22,848 nucleotides of DNA from CAZUTK01 sp964623265 (GTDB lineage Bacteria > Electryoneota > B3-LCP). Below, piece after piece: positions 1 through 7,300 of this stretch. The position numbers and the translations under genes are program-made. The notes below the pieces were generated by a model that saw nothing but the letters and a program-made list of their open reading frames with translations, had not been told where the DNA came from and made no database searches. How positions within the stretch are numbered: the stretch's first letter is position 1; every line of letters starts with the position of its first letter. The stretch lies in assembly GCA_964623265.1 (NCBI GenBank), contig CAZUTK010000049.1:1-22848 (forward strand). The letters run 5' to 3'.

Positions 1-1
1 G

Positions 2-1276
2 GCGATTCTGGGTCCGCTGGGCATCTTTTTTTATTACTGCTACGTGGAAGGTTGGACGTTGGCATACTCTCTCTTCTCTCTGGCGGGAGAATATCGAACG
101 GTGCAGGATCCGCAACATATGGCGTCGTTTTTAAGCGGCTTTCAGGGCGTGGAGATGAATTCCTACTTCAACGGTCCTTGGATGGCTTACACCGCCTTCG
201 CGCTGGTTTTTATCCTCAATTTTTACTTTATCTATCGCGGCGTCACGCGCGGGATCGAAAAGCTCAACGAGGTGGCGCTGCCCATCATGGTGATGATCGG
301 TTTGGTGCTGCTGGCGCGAGTCATCACGCTCGGGTCACCGCACCCTGAAAAGCCCGAGCAGAACTTCATCAACGGCATGGGATTTATGTGGAACCCCGAC
401 TTCAGCATCCTCAAGGATGCGTCGGTCTGGCTGGCGGCGGCGGGGCAGATCTTTTTCACCCTTTCGGTCGGGATGGGATCCATCATGGCGTACGCCAGCT
501 ACTTGAAGGCTCGCGATGATGTGGCGCTCTCTTCTCTGACGGCGAATTCCACCAACGAATTTTTCGAAGTGGTTCTGGGCGGATCCATCGTGATACCTGC
601 GTCGTTTATGTTCTTCGGAGCCGCGGGGGCTCAGGCGGTGGCGCAGGGCGGATCCTTCAATTTAGGCTTCGTGACGATGCCGCTGATTTTCAATCAGATG
701 TCCGGCGGGGCGGTGATCGGCTTTCTATGGTTCTTTCTGCTGTTTCTGGCGGGGATTACTTCCTCGGTTTCGCTATTACAGCCGGCGATCACTTTCCTCG
801 AAGACGAATTGAAAATCACCCGGCAGCAATCGGTAACCATGCTGGGGATCGTGTGTTTTCTGGTAACCAACTTCATCATCTTCACGCTGGCGCGCGGCAG
901 CATGGACGAGATGGATTTCTGGGCGGGCACGATGATGCCGGTGCTGAATGCTTTATTGGAAGTGATTCTCTTCGCCTGGTTCTTCGGATTAGCGAAAGGT
1001 TTCCGCGAACTGGACATGGGCGCGGATCTGAAAGTGCCGCGGATGTTCAAGTTTATCATCAAGTATATCACGCCGTGCGCTTTGCTGGCGATTCTCATCA
1101 CCTGGATCTTTCAGCAGGGGATACCGGTATTAACGCTGAAAGGGGTGAACGAAGCCAACCACCTCACGATCTGGCTGACGCGCCTGATCCTGTTCGCTGT
1201 ATTATGCGCGTTAATCGCGCTGGTAGTCACCGCCCGACGGCGCGGCAGGTTCAGCAATCGGGAGGAATTGCGATGA
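2..1276 (+). CDS. Sodium-dependent symporter, SNF/NSS (LeuT-like) family, 5'-truncated
   Basis: A cytoplasmic-membrane Na+-coupled symporter, probably for amino acids. The frame is open from the first bases, so the start lies outside the window; a GTG at 44 is internal, because the preceding residues (GPLGIFFYYCYVEGW) continue the conserved third-membrane-helix region of the family. About 424 residues are visible, with some nine or ten hydrophobic helices; members are usually 450-520 residues, so only the first two helices or so are missing. Seen: many TM segments, a helix rich in small residues (about 590-660), and a short basic tail ending ARRRGRFSNREELR. The stop overlaps the ATG of a 46-residue membrane peptide (ATGA), an arrangement known for bacterial MetP/MetS-type transporters, which supports an amino-acid substrate, possibly methionine or alanine. 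The substrate is inferred only; the family assignment is solid. Confidence 0.9.
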   Translation, partial: AILGPLGIFFYYCYVEGWTLAYSLFSLAGEYRTVQDPQHMASFLSGFQGVEMNSYFNGPWMAYTAFALVFILNFYFIYRGVTRGIEKLNEVALPIMVMIGLVLLARVITLGSPHPEKPEQNFINGMGFMWNPDFSILKDASVWLAAAGQIFFTLSVGMGSIMAYASYLKARDDVALSSLTANSTNEFFEVVLGGSIVIPASFMFFGAAGAQAVAQGGSFNLGFVTMPLIFNQMSGGAVIGFLWFFLLFLAGITSSVSLLQPAITFLEDELKITRQQSVTMLGIVCFLVTNFIIFTLARGSMDEMDFWAGTMMPVLNALLEVILFAWFFGLAKGFRELDMGADLKVPRMFKFIIKYITPCALLAILITWIFQQGIPVLTLKGVNEANHLTIWLTRLILFAVLCALIALVVTARRRGRFSNREELR

Positions 1277-1413
1277 ATTTCGGCGGCTGGATGATGCTGG
1301 GGATCTCCTGGCTGTGCATCTGCGCACTGGTGATCTACTGTTATCTGCGGATTCTGGGTGTAACGCGCAGCAACATCAAGGCTCCCCTGGAGATCGAAAC
1401 GCACAGTGATTAA
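1273..1413 (+). CDS. MetS-like small subunit of an NSS transporter (46 aa)
   Basis: A 46-residue peptide starting MNFGGWMMLGISWL, with one strongly hydrophobic helix (residues about 5-27) and a short polar tail ending IETHSD. Its ATG overlaps the transporter stop as ATGA, so translation is probably coupled. In Corynebacterium the SNF transporter MetP needs the small one-helix protein MetS, and related short peptides follow many bacterial SNF genes. Size, topology and overlap match that arrangement, so I infer an accessory subunit working in the inner membrane with the transporter. No terminator is visible after the TAA. The next gene has its own promoter 20 nt downstream. Confidence 0.75.
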   Translation: MNFGGWMMLGISWLCICALVIYCYLRILGVTRSNIKAPLEIETHSD

Positions 1414-1432
1414 GCAGTAGGCGAAAAAACAC

Positions 1433-1461
1433 TTGATTTAAGATGTTAATTTTGTTATCTT
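1433..1461 (+). promoter_or_regulatory. Promoter of TPR lipoprotein gene
   Basis: TTGATT at 1433-1438, a 17-nt spacer and TATCTT at 1456-1461 lie 35 nt upstream of the start codon chosen for the lipoprotein. The architecture is the same as seven other candidate promoters in this window. Confidence 0.55.
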
Positions 1462-1495
1462 CAAAAAATTTGAAATAAATTGCACGAGGATGAAA

Positions 1496-1948
1496 ATGAA
1501 GCGAACCATCACCCTGCTGACGGTCATTCCGTTTCTCTTTCTGATTGCACTCGGCTGCGAGAAGAAGCCGTCCGAAGATCAGCTCTTCAATGAAGCCAAG
1601 AAACTGCAGGAAGAAGGGAAGTACGCCGATGCGGTGGCGAGCTATCAGAATCTGGTGAATCTGCACCCCAAAGGGAAATACGCCCCGCAGTCTCAATTTA
1701 TGATCGGCTTCATTTACGCCAACGAGCTGAAAGAATACGACAAGGCGGAAAAAGCCTATCGGAAGTTTTTAGATGCGTATTCATCCAGCGCCGACAGCGG
1801 CATGGTGGCATCCGCGGAGTGGGAGTTGAAGAATTTGGGCAAGGACATCAACGAGATCGAAGATTTGTCCATCATTCTTTCCGGCGGCAGCGCGGAGACA
1901 AAGGCGGACTCCGCCAAATCGTCCTCCGGAAGCGCCGCGGAGAAATAA
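1496..1948 (+). CDS. TPR-repeat lipoprotein (BamD/YbgF-like)
   Basis: A lipid-anchored periplasmic or outer-membrane protein of about 150 residues. A hydrophobic signal peptide ends in the lipobox LIALGC, so the lipidated Cys is residue 21. Residues about 30-105 hold two TPR-like helical pairs (FNEAKKLQEEGKYADAV, then a second unit around YDKAEKAYRKFLDAY), like the TPRs of YbgF/CpoB and BamD. The tail is low-complexity Ser/Ala/Lys. Start choice: ATG codons stand at 1490 and 1496; GAGG (1486-1489) touches the first but is 6 nt from the second, so 1496 is preferred. The gene has its own promoter (1433-1461) and terminator (1988-2014), so it is probably monocistronic. Its partner is unknown; it is too short to be a full BamD. 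Confidence 0.85.
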   Translation: MKRTITLLTVIPFLFLIALGCEKKPSEDQLFNEAKKLQEEGKYADAVASYQNLVNLHPKGKYAPQSQFMIGFIYANELKEYDKAEKAYRKFLDAYSSSADSGMVASAEWELKNLGKDINEIEDLSIILSGGSAETKADSAKSSSGSAAEK

Positions 1949-1987
1949 CCGCCGGATGCGATTGAATCTTAAGTCCGAAGTGATCGG

Positions 1988-2014
1988 AACGCCGAATCCT
2001 CGTTCGGCGTTTTT
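1988..2014 (+). terminator. Rho-independent terminator after the lipoprotein gene
   Basis: Perfect 9-bp stem AACGCCGAA (1988-1996) and TTCGGCGTT (2003-2011) with a 6-nt loop, followed by T's to 2014. It lies inside the longest open frame of the next gene, which argues against the upstream start for that gene. Confidence 0.8.
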
Positions 2015-2045
2015 CATTGAACCCTTGCAGAGCGCCGAAGCTGGC

Positions 2046-3035
2046 ATGGCGCGAGTCAAGACGATCCGTTTGCGACGCCGTATTCGACCCTTGAATCCCA
2101 TCAGCCGAAAGTTGACGCGCCGCCAGATTTCCGATCGGATTGCGAGAATCGAGCGGGTAGTTCCCGAGCTGAAGGAGCGATTGGAGCCCTGCGCGCTTTG
2201 TTCCCGCCGCTGCGGTGCCCATCGCCGGCGCGGCGAGAGCGGCGAATGCGGCTTGTCAGATCAACTTCGCGTGGCTTCAGTGGCGCGGCACCGCGGGGAA
2301 GAACCGCCGATTTCCGGCACCAAAGGCGCCATCAACATCTTCTTCTCCGGATGCAATCTGCACTGCATCCATTGTCAAAATTGGCCCGTCTCGCAGAACC
2401 ACGTAGGGAAGAACCTGAATCCCGACGAGCTGGCAAAGCTCATTTTGCGGAAATGGAAACGGGGCGCTCAATCGCTGGGCTGGGTGACGCCGACTCCGCA
2501 GATCGTTTCGGCTCTGGAAGCCTATCGGATCTGCCTGCAGTCGGGATTGAATCTGCCTCTTGTGCACAACAACGGGGGATACGAAGACCCCGAAATCATC
2601 GGACTCTTAGCCGGTATCGTGGATATCTGGCTGCCCGACATCAAGACGAGGGACGCGATGCAGGGTCGGGAAGTGCAGGGTGTGAATGATTACCCTCGAC
2701 GCAACGCGGCGGCGCTGCGATCTATGGTGGCTCAGGTGGAAAATGGGGAAGCCCGCGCCGTCATCGTGCGCTATCTGGCGCTTCCGAATCATCAGGAAGA
2801 CGCCGAAAGAACGCTGAAATGGCTGCGGGAGACCTTCCAGGACGGAATTTACCTCAGCCTGATGGCGCAATACTTTCCCACCTACCGGACGCAGCGGCAT
2901 CGTTCCCTAGGCAGACGTTTATCGCTGGAGGAATATAAGGCTGTGATTGAACGCGCGCAGAGCCTCGGTTTCAAACGAGGCTGGATTCAAAGCCGCGAGG
3001 AGGAAGATGGAATACCGCTATCATGTCTATCGTAG
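2046..3035 (+). CDS. Radical SAM protein, PflX/COG1313-like
   Basis: A cytoplasmic 4Fe-4S radical SAM enzyme of about 329 residues. Seen: the radical SAM cluster motif CX3CX2C (GCNLHCIHCQNW; Cys 103, 107, 110), and an extra N-terminal Cys group CALCSRRC...GECG (Cys 49, 52, 56, 68) typical of the PflX-like group related to pyruvate formate-lyase activases. The glycine-rich stretch after the cluster and the VHNNGGY region fit the TIM-barrel core. The target is not known for this family. Start choice: the frame is open from ATG 1956, but a strong terminator at 1988-2014 sits in that segment, so ATG 2046 (MARVKTIRLRRR) is preferred although its ribosome binding site is weak. The 3' end overlaps the Ogt gene by 29 nt, indicating one operon. 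I see no clear promoter, so read-through of the terminator is possible. Confidence 0.82.
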   Translation: MARVKTIRLRRRIRPLNPISRKLTRRQISDRIARIERVVPELKERLEPCALCSRRCGAHRRRGESGECGLSDQLRVASVARHRGEEPPISGTKGAINIFFSGCNLHCIHCQNWPVSQNHVGKNLNPDELAKLILRKWKRGAQSLGWVTPTPQIVSALEAYRICLQSGLNLPLVHNNGGYEDPEIIGLLAGIVDIWLPDIKTRDAMQGREVQGVNDYPRRNAAALRSMVAQVENGEARAVIVRYLALPNHQEDAERTLKWLRETFQDGIYLSLMAQYFPTYRTQRHRSLGRRLSLEEYKAVIERAQSLGFKRGWIQSREEEDGIPLSCLS

Positions 3036-3534
3036 TCCCATCGGACCGCTGACGATTCTATACGGACCGAAGGGGATCATCGCGATCGGGATCAACGAAG
3101 CGTTGGCGAGCTTCAAACAGAAATTCGAAAAGCGGGCACCCGGCGTCTGGGCAAAGGGGGATCCGAACGAGGATGCTCTGCTGAAACGGATCAACCGCGC
3201 ATTGGACGCGTATTTCGATGCGGCTCAACCTCTGGATTTGGATCTTCCGCTGGATCTGCACGGGACGAAATTTCAGATGAAAGTCTGGACGACTTTGCGC
3301 AAGATTCCCATCGGCAAGACGCTGACGTACAGCCAGGCGGCGAAGAAAATCGGATCGCCGAACGCCGCCCGAGCTGTGGGATCCGCATGCAAAGCCAATC
3401 CCATCCCGCTCTTTATCCCTTGCCACAGGGTTACCGCCGCCGGAGGAGAATTGGGGGGATACGCGGGGGGAATTGAAGCCAAGGAGCTGCTGCTGGCACT
3501 GGAAGCTACCAGCCCGAACCGCAAATCTCCGTAG
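3007..3534 (+). CDS. ogt: Methylated-DNA-protein-cysteine methyltransferase
   Basis: A suicide DNA-repair enzyme that takes the methyl group from O6-methylguanine (or O4-methylthymine) onto its own cysteine. The protein of 175 residues has the N-terminal RNase H-like lobe and a C-terminal winged-helix lobe. The active-site motif PCHRV (residues 138-142, acceptor Cys139) is intact, and the helix before it (SPNAARAVGSACKANP) and the glycine-rich GELGGYAGG after it are typical. Start: the frame is open from 2947, but ATG 3007 has a near-perfect GAGGAGGA Shine-Dalgarno at 2997-3004 and begins with the family-like MEYRYHVYRSPIGPL. It overlaps the radical SAM gene by 29 nt, so the two are probably cotranscribed. 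No Ada-type N-terminal zinc domain is present. Confidence 0.93.
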   Translation: MEYRYHVYRSPIGPLTILYGPKGIIAIGINEALASFKQKFEKRAPGVWAKGDPNEDALLKRINRALDAYFDAAQPLDLDLPLDLHGTKFQMKVWTTLRKIPIGKTLTYSQAAKKIGSPNAARAVGSACKANPIPLFIPCHRVTAAGGELGGYAGGIEAKELLLALEATSPNRKSP

Positions 3535-3906
3535 ATCCGCTAAAAATCGCTTGACTTTGATTTCGCGGTGAACTATATTTCCCCATCGGATTGTTTCATG
3601 CAATAAGATTGTTGCGTTCGCAACAATTCAAGTTCGGCAATCCATTCCGATACGAGCGTTCACCGCGGTGAATCCCACCTGGAACGGAGCGCGTCATCTA
3701 CTTGCGGTCAATGGATTTCTATTCCGGATTGACTTCGCTTGATGCGACATGGAAAGATTCCTGATTTCGCCGGGATCCGGAGAAATCGCTCGTAGCCTCG
3801 ATTGCCATCTTCATCAAGATCGGAAACCTGATCAGCAAAACGCATATAAATCGAAAACCGTTCGACGGCGTGCGGCGCCGTCGGACATAGCTGGAGGAAA
3901 AAAACA
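3535..3906 (+). promoter_or_regulatory. Long leader of citrate synthase: promoter and hairpins
   Basis: This 372-nt gap holds a promoter (3551-3579) and an unusually long 5' leader of about 320 nt before the citrate synthase start. Two hairpins stand out: ATTGTTGC-GTTC-GCAACAAT at 3608-3627, and CGACGGCG-TGCGG-CGCCGTCG at 3863-3883. The second, extended by two more pairs (U-G, U-A), ends about 6 nt before the GGAGGA Shine-Dalgarno. I do not recognise a known riboswitch class. A 63-codon frame at 3749-3940 overlaps the real start and is probably spurious. Confidence 0.45.
3551..3579 (+). promoter_or_regulatory. Promoter of citrate synthase gene
   Basis: TTGACT (3551-3556), 17-nt spacer, TATATT (3574-3579). 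It starts 17 nt after the ogt stop and gives a predicted transcript start near 3586, about 320 nt before the coding region. Confidence 0.7.
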
Positions 3907-5184
3907 ATGGCATCATTGCAGCAAAGATTGGCGGAGGTGATTCCGGCGATGCGGGAGGAGATCCGCACGCTGGTGAAAACCTACGGTGACAAGGAAGTGG
4001 ATAAAGTCACCCTGGCGCAGGTGTACGGCGGTATGCGCGGCAACAAAGTGATGGTCTGCGATACATCCGAAGTGCCGCCGGACAAAGGGTTGATCATCCG
4101 CACCATTCCCATCGCTCAGCTGGCGGACCGCCTGCCTGAAGAGATTTTTTATCTGCTCTGCGTGGGAAAACTGCCGGACGCGCAGGATTTGAAAGATCTG
4201 CAGGCTGAATATCGCAAGCGCTCCGAAGTTCCGGACTACGTCTGGAAGGTTCTGGAAGCCATGCCGAAGGATTCCCACCCGATGGCGATGCTGGACACGG
4301 CGATCCTGGTGATGGAACGAGAATCGAAATTCCGCAAGCGCTACACGGAAGGGATGAAGAAGGACGAGTACTGGATTCCCATGCTGGAGGATTCGCTGGA
4401 TCTGCTGGCGAAGCTGCCGGTGATCGCGGCGGGGATTTATCGGATGCGCTTCAACAAGGGCCCGCGCATCGCTCCGGATCCCAATTTAGATTGGGGCGGG
4501 AATTACGCCTATATGACCGGGTTACCCGATCCGACGGGCAACTTCAAGAACCTGATGCGCCTGTATATGACGCTGCACAGCGATCACGAAGGCGGCAACG
4601 TATCCGCTCACACCTGCCACTGCGTGGCGTCCGCTTTGTCGGACATCTACTACGCCGTGTCCGCCGGCTTGAACGGGCTCGCAGGACCGCTGCACGGCTT
4701 AGCCAATCAGGAATGCCTGGATTGGATCTTGAAGACCATAAAGAAATTCAACGGTGTTCCGACCGAAGAGCAACTGGCGAAATTCGCGCAGGAGACGCTA
4801 GATTCCGGAAAGGTGATCCCCGGGTACGGCCACGCCGTGCTGCGCATCACCGATCCGCGCTTCGACGCTTTCCACGCTTTCGGCGCCAAGGTCTGTCCGG
4901 ATGACCCGGTCTATCAGACCGTCGCCCGCGTGTTCAAGGTCGTGCCGGAAGTGCTGAAGAAGGTGCAGAAGATCAAGGATCCGTGGCCCAATGTGGATGC
5001 GGCATCCGGCTGTCTTCTCTATCACTTCGGTATGACGGAATTCGATTACTACACGGTGTTGTTCAGCGTTTCGCGCGCGATGGGGATGTGTTCGCAGGCG
5101 ATCATCAGCCGCGCCTGGGGCGAACCCATCGAACGGCCCAAATCGCTGACGACCGCCAAGTTCAAGGCGATGGTGAGCCAATAG
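3907..5184 (+). CDS. gltA: Citrate synthase, mitochondrial (eukaryote-like) type
   Basis: Condenses oxaloacetate and acetyl-CoA to citrate, entering the TCA cycle in the cytoplasm. The 425-residue protein is of the mitochondrial type rather than the E. coli GltA type: the stretches LHSDHEGGNVSAHT, LNGLAGPLHGLANQE, PGYGHAVLR and DYYTVLFSVSRAMG closely resemble animal and plant mitochondrial enzymes. The catalytic triad is intact: His263 (HGLANQ), His309 (GYGHAV) and Asp364 (NVDAASG). Start: ATG 3907 follows GGAGGAAAAAAAC. It is transcribed alone, from 3551-3579 to the terminator 5205-5241. No targeting peptide or NADH-regulatory N-domain of the GltA type is seen. A Si- versus Re-citrate synthase question does not arise: the fold and triad are those of ordinary citrate synthase. 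Confidence 0.96.
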   Translation: MASLQQRLAEVIPAMREEIRTLVKTYGDKEVDKVTLAQVYGGMRGNKVMVCDTSEVPPDKGLIIRTIPIAQLADRLPEEIFYLLCVGKLPDAQDLKDLQAEYRKRSEVPDYVWKVLEAMPKDSHPMAMLDTAILVMERESKFRKRYTEGMKKDEYWIPMLEDSLDLLAKLPVIAAGIYRMRFNKGPRIAPDPNLDWGGNYAYMTGLPDPTGNFKNLMRLYMTLHSDHEGGNVSAHTCHCVASALSDIYYAVSAGLNGLAGPLHGLANQECLDWILKTIKKFNGVPTEEQLAKFAQETLDSGKVIPGYGHAVLRITDPRFDAFHAFGAKVCPDDPVYQTVARVFKVVPEVLKKVQKIKDPWPNVDAASGCLLYHFGMTEFDYYTVLFSVSRAMGMCSQAIISRAWGEPIERPKSLTTAKFKAMVSQ

Positions 5185-5204
5185 GCGAAGCAGAAAATCG
5201 AACC

Positions 5205-5241
5205 ACAGAGGCTGACCCTGAGGGTCAGCCTCTGTTTTCTT
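5205..5241 (+). terminator. Rho-independent terminator after citrate synthase
   Basis: A 13-bp perfect stem CAGAGGCTGACCC (5206-5218) and GGGTCAGCCTCTG (5222-5234), extended by A5205-T5235, with a 3-nt loop and the tail TTTTCTT. Confidence 0.93.
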
Positions 5242-5403
5242 ATGCTTACCTTAAGCGCACATTGTGCGTCCTTCTATTTAAGCATGTGGGGACGAATCCA
5301 GATCACATCCTGTCGAAACTCTTTTTTTGTTTTATGTTGCAACGGTTGACTTGTTTGATTAATTTGAGGCGTGCCTGAGGGTTGAAATTAATCAAGTGCA
5401 ATG

Positions 5404-5432
5404 TTGACTTGCGAATTGCGGATCATTATATT
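5404..5432 (+). promoter_or_regulatory. Promoter of the 174-aa gene
   Basis: TTGACT (5404-5409), 17-nt spacer, TATATT (5427-5432); both hexamers and spacing equal those of the citrate synthase promoter. Transcription would begin near 5439, about 105 nt before the 174-aa gene. Confidence 0.72.
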
Positions 5433-5447
5433 ACCGTTAGGATAACG

Positions 5448-5528
5448 ATGAGCCAGCCGGTCAACTGCGAGAAATTGCCCAGAGAGCGCCAATGCTCCAG
5501 GACCCAAAACGTATCATCTGCCGGGTAA
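5448..5528 (+). CDS. Possible 26-codon leader ORF
   Basis: ATG 5448 opens a 26-codon frame (MSQPVNCEKLPRERQCSRTQ then NVSSAG) ending in TAA at 5526-5528, 16 nt before the next start codon. AGGA at 5439-5442 is at a workable distance but would be at the very 5' end of the predicted transcript. The peptide is polar with two Cys and shows no run of a single amino acid that would suggest classic attenuation. It could be a chance frame; I list it because it fills the leader between promoter and gene almost exactly. Confidence 0.25.
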   Translation: MSQPVNCEKLPRERQCSRTQNVSSAG

Positions 5529-5544
5529 TCCTTCAGAGGCTGAC

Positions 5545-6069
5545 ATGGAAATCAATCTGCGCAACATCCAAACTGCGGTTTCCCGGGCGGTGATGATGAG
5601 AAGAAGGTTCTACTATCTCGATTCGGAAACCAGAAAAGAGCTGGACGCGGTTCTAGAAAGCTACATAAAAAGTCCCGCCGGCGACGCTTTGTGGATGGCT
5701 CTGTGCAACAAGCTGCCTGTGGAAAAAAAGAGAAGCACATCCTATAAAGTCCGCGTGGAAGGATTGAGCTACGCGGCGGAAGCGCTCTGGGATGCGGCGC
5801 TCGCCCGTGGGAAGCAGGCTTACGGCGAGAATTTCAGCCGACAGGAACTGTCCAAAGCCGTGGGTTTCCGCCCCATCAGCTATTATCATTATCTCTCTGG
5901 GTCGCGTGAACCCTGGACCATCCTCAACACCCGACGGGATGCGCTGGAAGACCTCGACACCGCTATGCTCAAGTTGAAGGACGACATTCTGTCGCTGGTG
6001 GATTTCATCCGCAGACTGCCGTCGGGTCTCACCGGTATGTTGGGATCTGTGAATTTAACCGACAACTGA
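5545..6069 (+). CDS. Uncharacterised 174-aa protein with possible HTH
   Basis: I do not recognise this family. The 174-residue protein is soluble, has no signal peptide, and is rich in helix-forming and charged residues. Residues about 97-120 (FSRQELSKAVGFRPISYYHY) have the spacing of a helix-turn-helix: a helix, a turn at VGF, and a second helix followed by a small SGSRE loop, as in replication- or repressor-type DNA-binding domains. The N-terminal part (residues 1-90) and the C-terminal part (135-165) look like helical bundles or dimerisation segments. The start is supported by AGAGG at 5535-5539, 5 nt before ATG. A palindrome and a strong promoter lie upstream, which would suit an autoregulated DNA-binding protein; that is inference. 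Terminator at 6111-6144. Confidence 0.75.
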   Translation: MEINLRNIQTAVSRAVMMRRRFYYLDSETRKELDAVLESYIKSPAGDALWMALCNKLPVEKKRSTSYKVRVEGLSYAAEALWDAALARGKQAYGENFSRQELSKAVGFRPISYYHYLSGSREPWTILNTRRDALEDLDTAMLKLKDDILSLVDFIRRLPSGLTGMLGSVNLTDN

Positions 6070-6110
6070 GGAGAGTGCGCCGACCGGAGGAGTTCAGCGA
6101 ACCGGCAGCC

Positions 6111-6144
6111 GCCGACCTGAAAAAAGGTCGGCTTTCGTTTTTTT
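6111..6144 (+). terminator. Rho-independent terminator after the 174-aa gene
   Basis: Stem GCCGACCT (6111-6118) / AGGTCGGC (6125-6132), A-rich loop, then a tail of T's interrupted once. Confidence 0.9.
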
Positions 6145-6155
6145 CAAGAGCGATC

Positions 6156-6184
6156 TTGATTTTGACGAGGCGAATCCGTATATT
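6156..6184 (+). promoter_or_regulatory. Promoter of the hypE operon
   Basis: TTGATT (6156-6161), 17-nt spacer, TATATT (6179-6184), placed directly after the previous terminator and about 75 nt before the predicted transcript's first gene start at 6266. Confidence 0.7.
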
Positions 6185-6265
6185 TTCAAATTCAAATCCG
6201 CTGCATCGGGTTTTATCGGATGCCCGATGACGGCTTGTCGGGCGGCAAGCGAATGGGCGAATGAA

Positions 6266-7270
6266 ATGAACGATGCGATCCAGTTAGGTCACGGCGCCGG
6301 CGGCAGGCTTTCCCGGAAATTGGCGCTGCGTTTCGCCGAGGCTTTCGACAACTCCCTGCTCGCTCCATTGGCGGATGCGGCGGTCGTGGAACTCGCGGGT
6401 TCCCGCATCGCCTTCAGCACGGATTCGCACGTCATCAGTCCCATTTTTTTCCCGGGCGGCGACATCGGTCGTCTCGCGGTCTTCGGCACCGTCAACGATC
6501 TTTCCGTTATGGGGGCTAAGCCTCTCTATCTGTCCAGCGCACTGGTGTTGGAAGAGGGGTTTTCGCTGGAATCCTTGCAGCGTATTACAAATTCACTGGC
6601 GGGAGCGGCATCGGAAGCCGGAGTGAAAATTATCACCGGAGACACGAAGGTGGTGGAGCGCGGTAAGGCGGACGGGATCTTCATCAACACGACCGGCATC
6701 GGCTTGATTTCGCCCGATGCCTGCCTCAGCGAGCAGCCGATGCAGCCCGGTGATGCGGTGATCATCACGGGAACGGTCGGCGACCATGCCGCGGCGATTC
6801 TGACCGCAAGAGAAGGGCTGCGTTTCGAAAGCCTCCTCGTCAGCGATTGCGCGCCGCTGAACGATATGCTGCTGGGACTGCTGCGCATCTCCAAAAACGT
6901 CAAATGGATGCGGGATCCCACGCGGGGAGGAGTAGCTGCCGCCCTGAACGAGCTGGCGGAAGGCGCCGCCTTCGGCGTCGAACTGGAAGAGAGCGCCGTT
7001 CCTGTTCAGCCGGCGGTGCAATCCGTCTGCGAACTGCTCGGATTCGACCCGCTCCATCTGGCGAACGAAGGGAAGGCAATACTGATCGTCGGCGCAGAGG
7101 ATGCGGAGGCGGTTATGACTTTCCTGCGCAGCCATCCGCTTGGCGAAAACGCCGCCATTGTCGGACGCCTGACGGAACGCACTGCGGGGCGCGTCGTCCT
7201 GAGAACGGTGATCGGCGGCAAGCGCGTGCTGGATATGCCTGCGGGGGAACTGCTTCCGCGCATCTGTTGA
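6266..7270 (+). CDS. hypE: Hydrogenase maturation factor HypE (carbamoyl dehydratase)
   Basis: HypE dehydrates the thiocarbamate on its own C-terminal Cys (delivered by HypF) to a thiocyanate, giving the CN ligands of the NiFe-hydrogenase active site in the cytoplasm. The 334-residue protein has the PurM/AIR-synthase-like ATP-binding fold: GHGAGG near the N-terminus, TDSH (52-55), GTVNDLSVMGA (74-84), DPTRGG (217-222), and the diagnostic C-terminal PRIC with terminal Cys334. It is complete. Start: the frame opens at 6227, but ATG 6266 (MNDAIQLGHGAGG) matches the family start; its SD is weak. No hypABCDF or hydrogenase gene is in this window; here hypE heads a unit with a lipoprotein, UPF0145 and an EIIA-like gene, which is unusual. 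Confidence 0.93.
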   Translation: MNDAIQLGHGAGGRLSRKLALRFAEAFDNSLLAPLADAAVVELAGSRIAFSTDSHVISPIFFPGGDIGRLAVFGTVNDLSVMGAKPLYLSSALVLEEGFSLESLQRITNSLAGAASEAGVKIITGDTKVVERGKADGIFINTTGIGLISPDACLSEQPMQPGDAVIITGTVGDHAAAILTAREGLRFESLLVSDCAPLNDMLLGLLRISKNVKWMRDPTRGGVAAALNELAEGAAFGVELEESAVPVQPAVQSVCELLGFDPLHLANEGKAILIVGAEDAEAVMTFLRSHPLGENAAIVGRLTERTAGRVVLRTVIGGKRVLDMPAGELLPRIC

Positions 7271-7300
7271 AGGGCATACAATGCTGAATTTTCAGAACCA

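Larger units (their letters stand above)
5242..5544 (+). promoter_or_regulatory. Regulatory intergenic region with inverted and direct repeats
   Basis: This 303-nt gap holds an 11-bp inverted repeat TTGATTAATTT (5355-5365) / AAATTAATCAA (5385-5395) with a 19-nt spacer. A 9-bp direct repeat GTTGACTTG occurs at 5345-5353 and 5403-5411; the second copy contains the -35 box. A small hairpin CGCAC-ATT-GTGCG (5256-5268) has no U-tract. The inverted repeat ends 8 nt before the -35 box, where an activator or autoregulator would bind. Confidence 0.45.

Noticed and set aside
3749..3940. 63-codon frame in the citrate synthase leader
   Set aside because: It overlaps the citrate synthase start out of frame, has no clear SD, and its sequence resembles no protein; listed only as part of the leader.
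5256..5268. Short hairpin CGCAC-ATT-GTGCG
   Set aside because: Only 5 bp and no U-tract, and a strong terminator already stands at 5205-5241.
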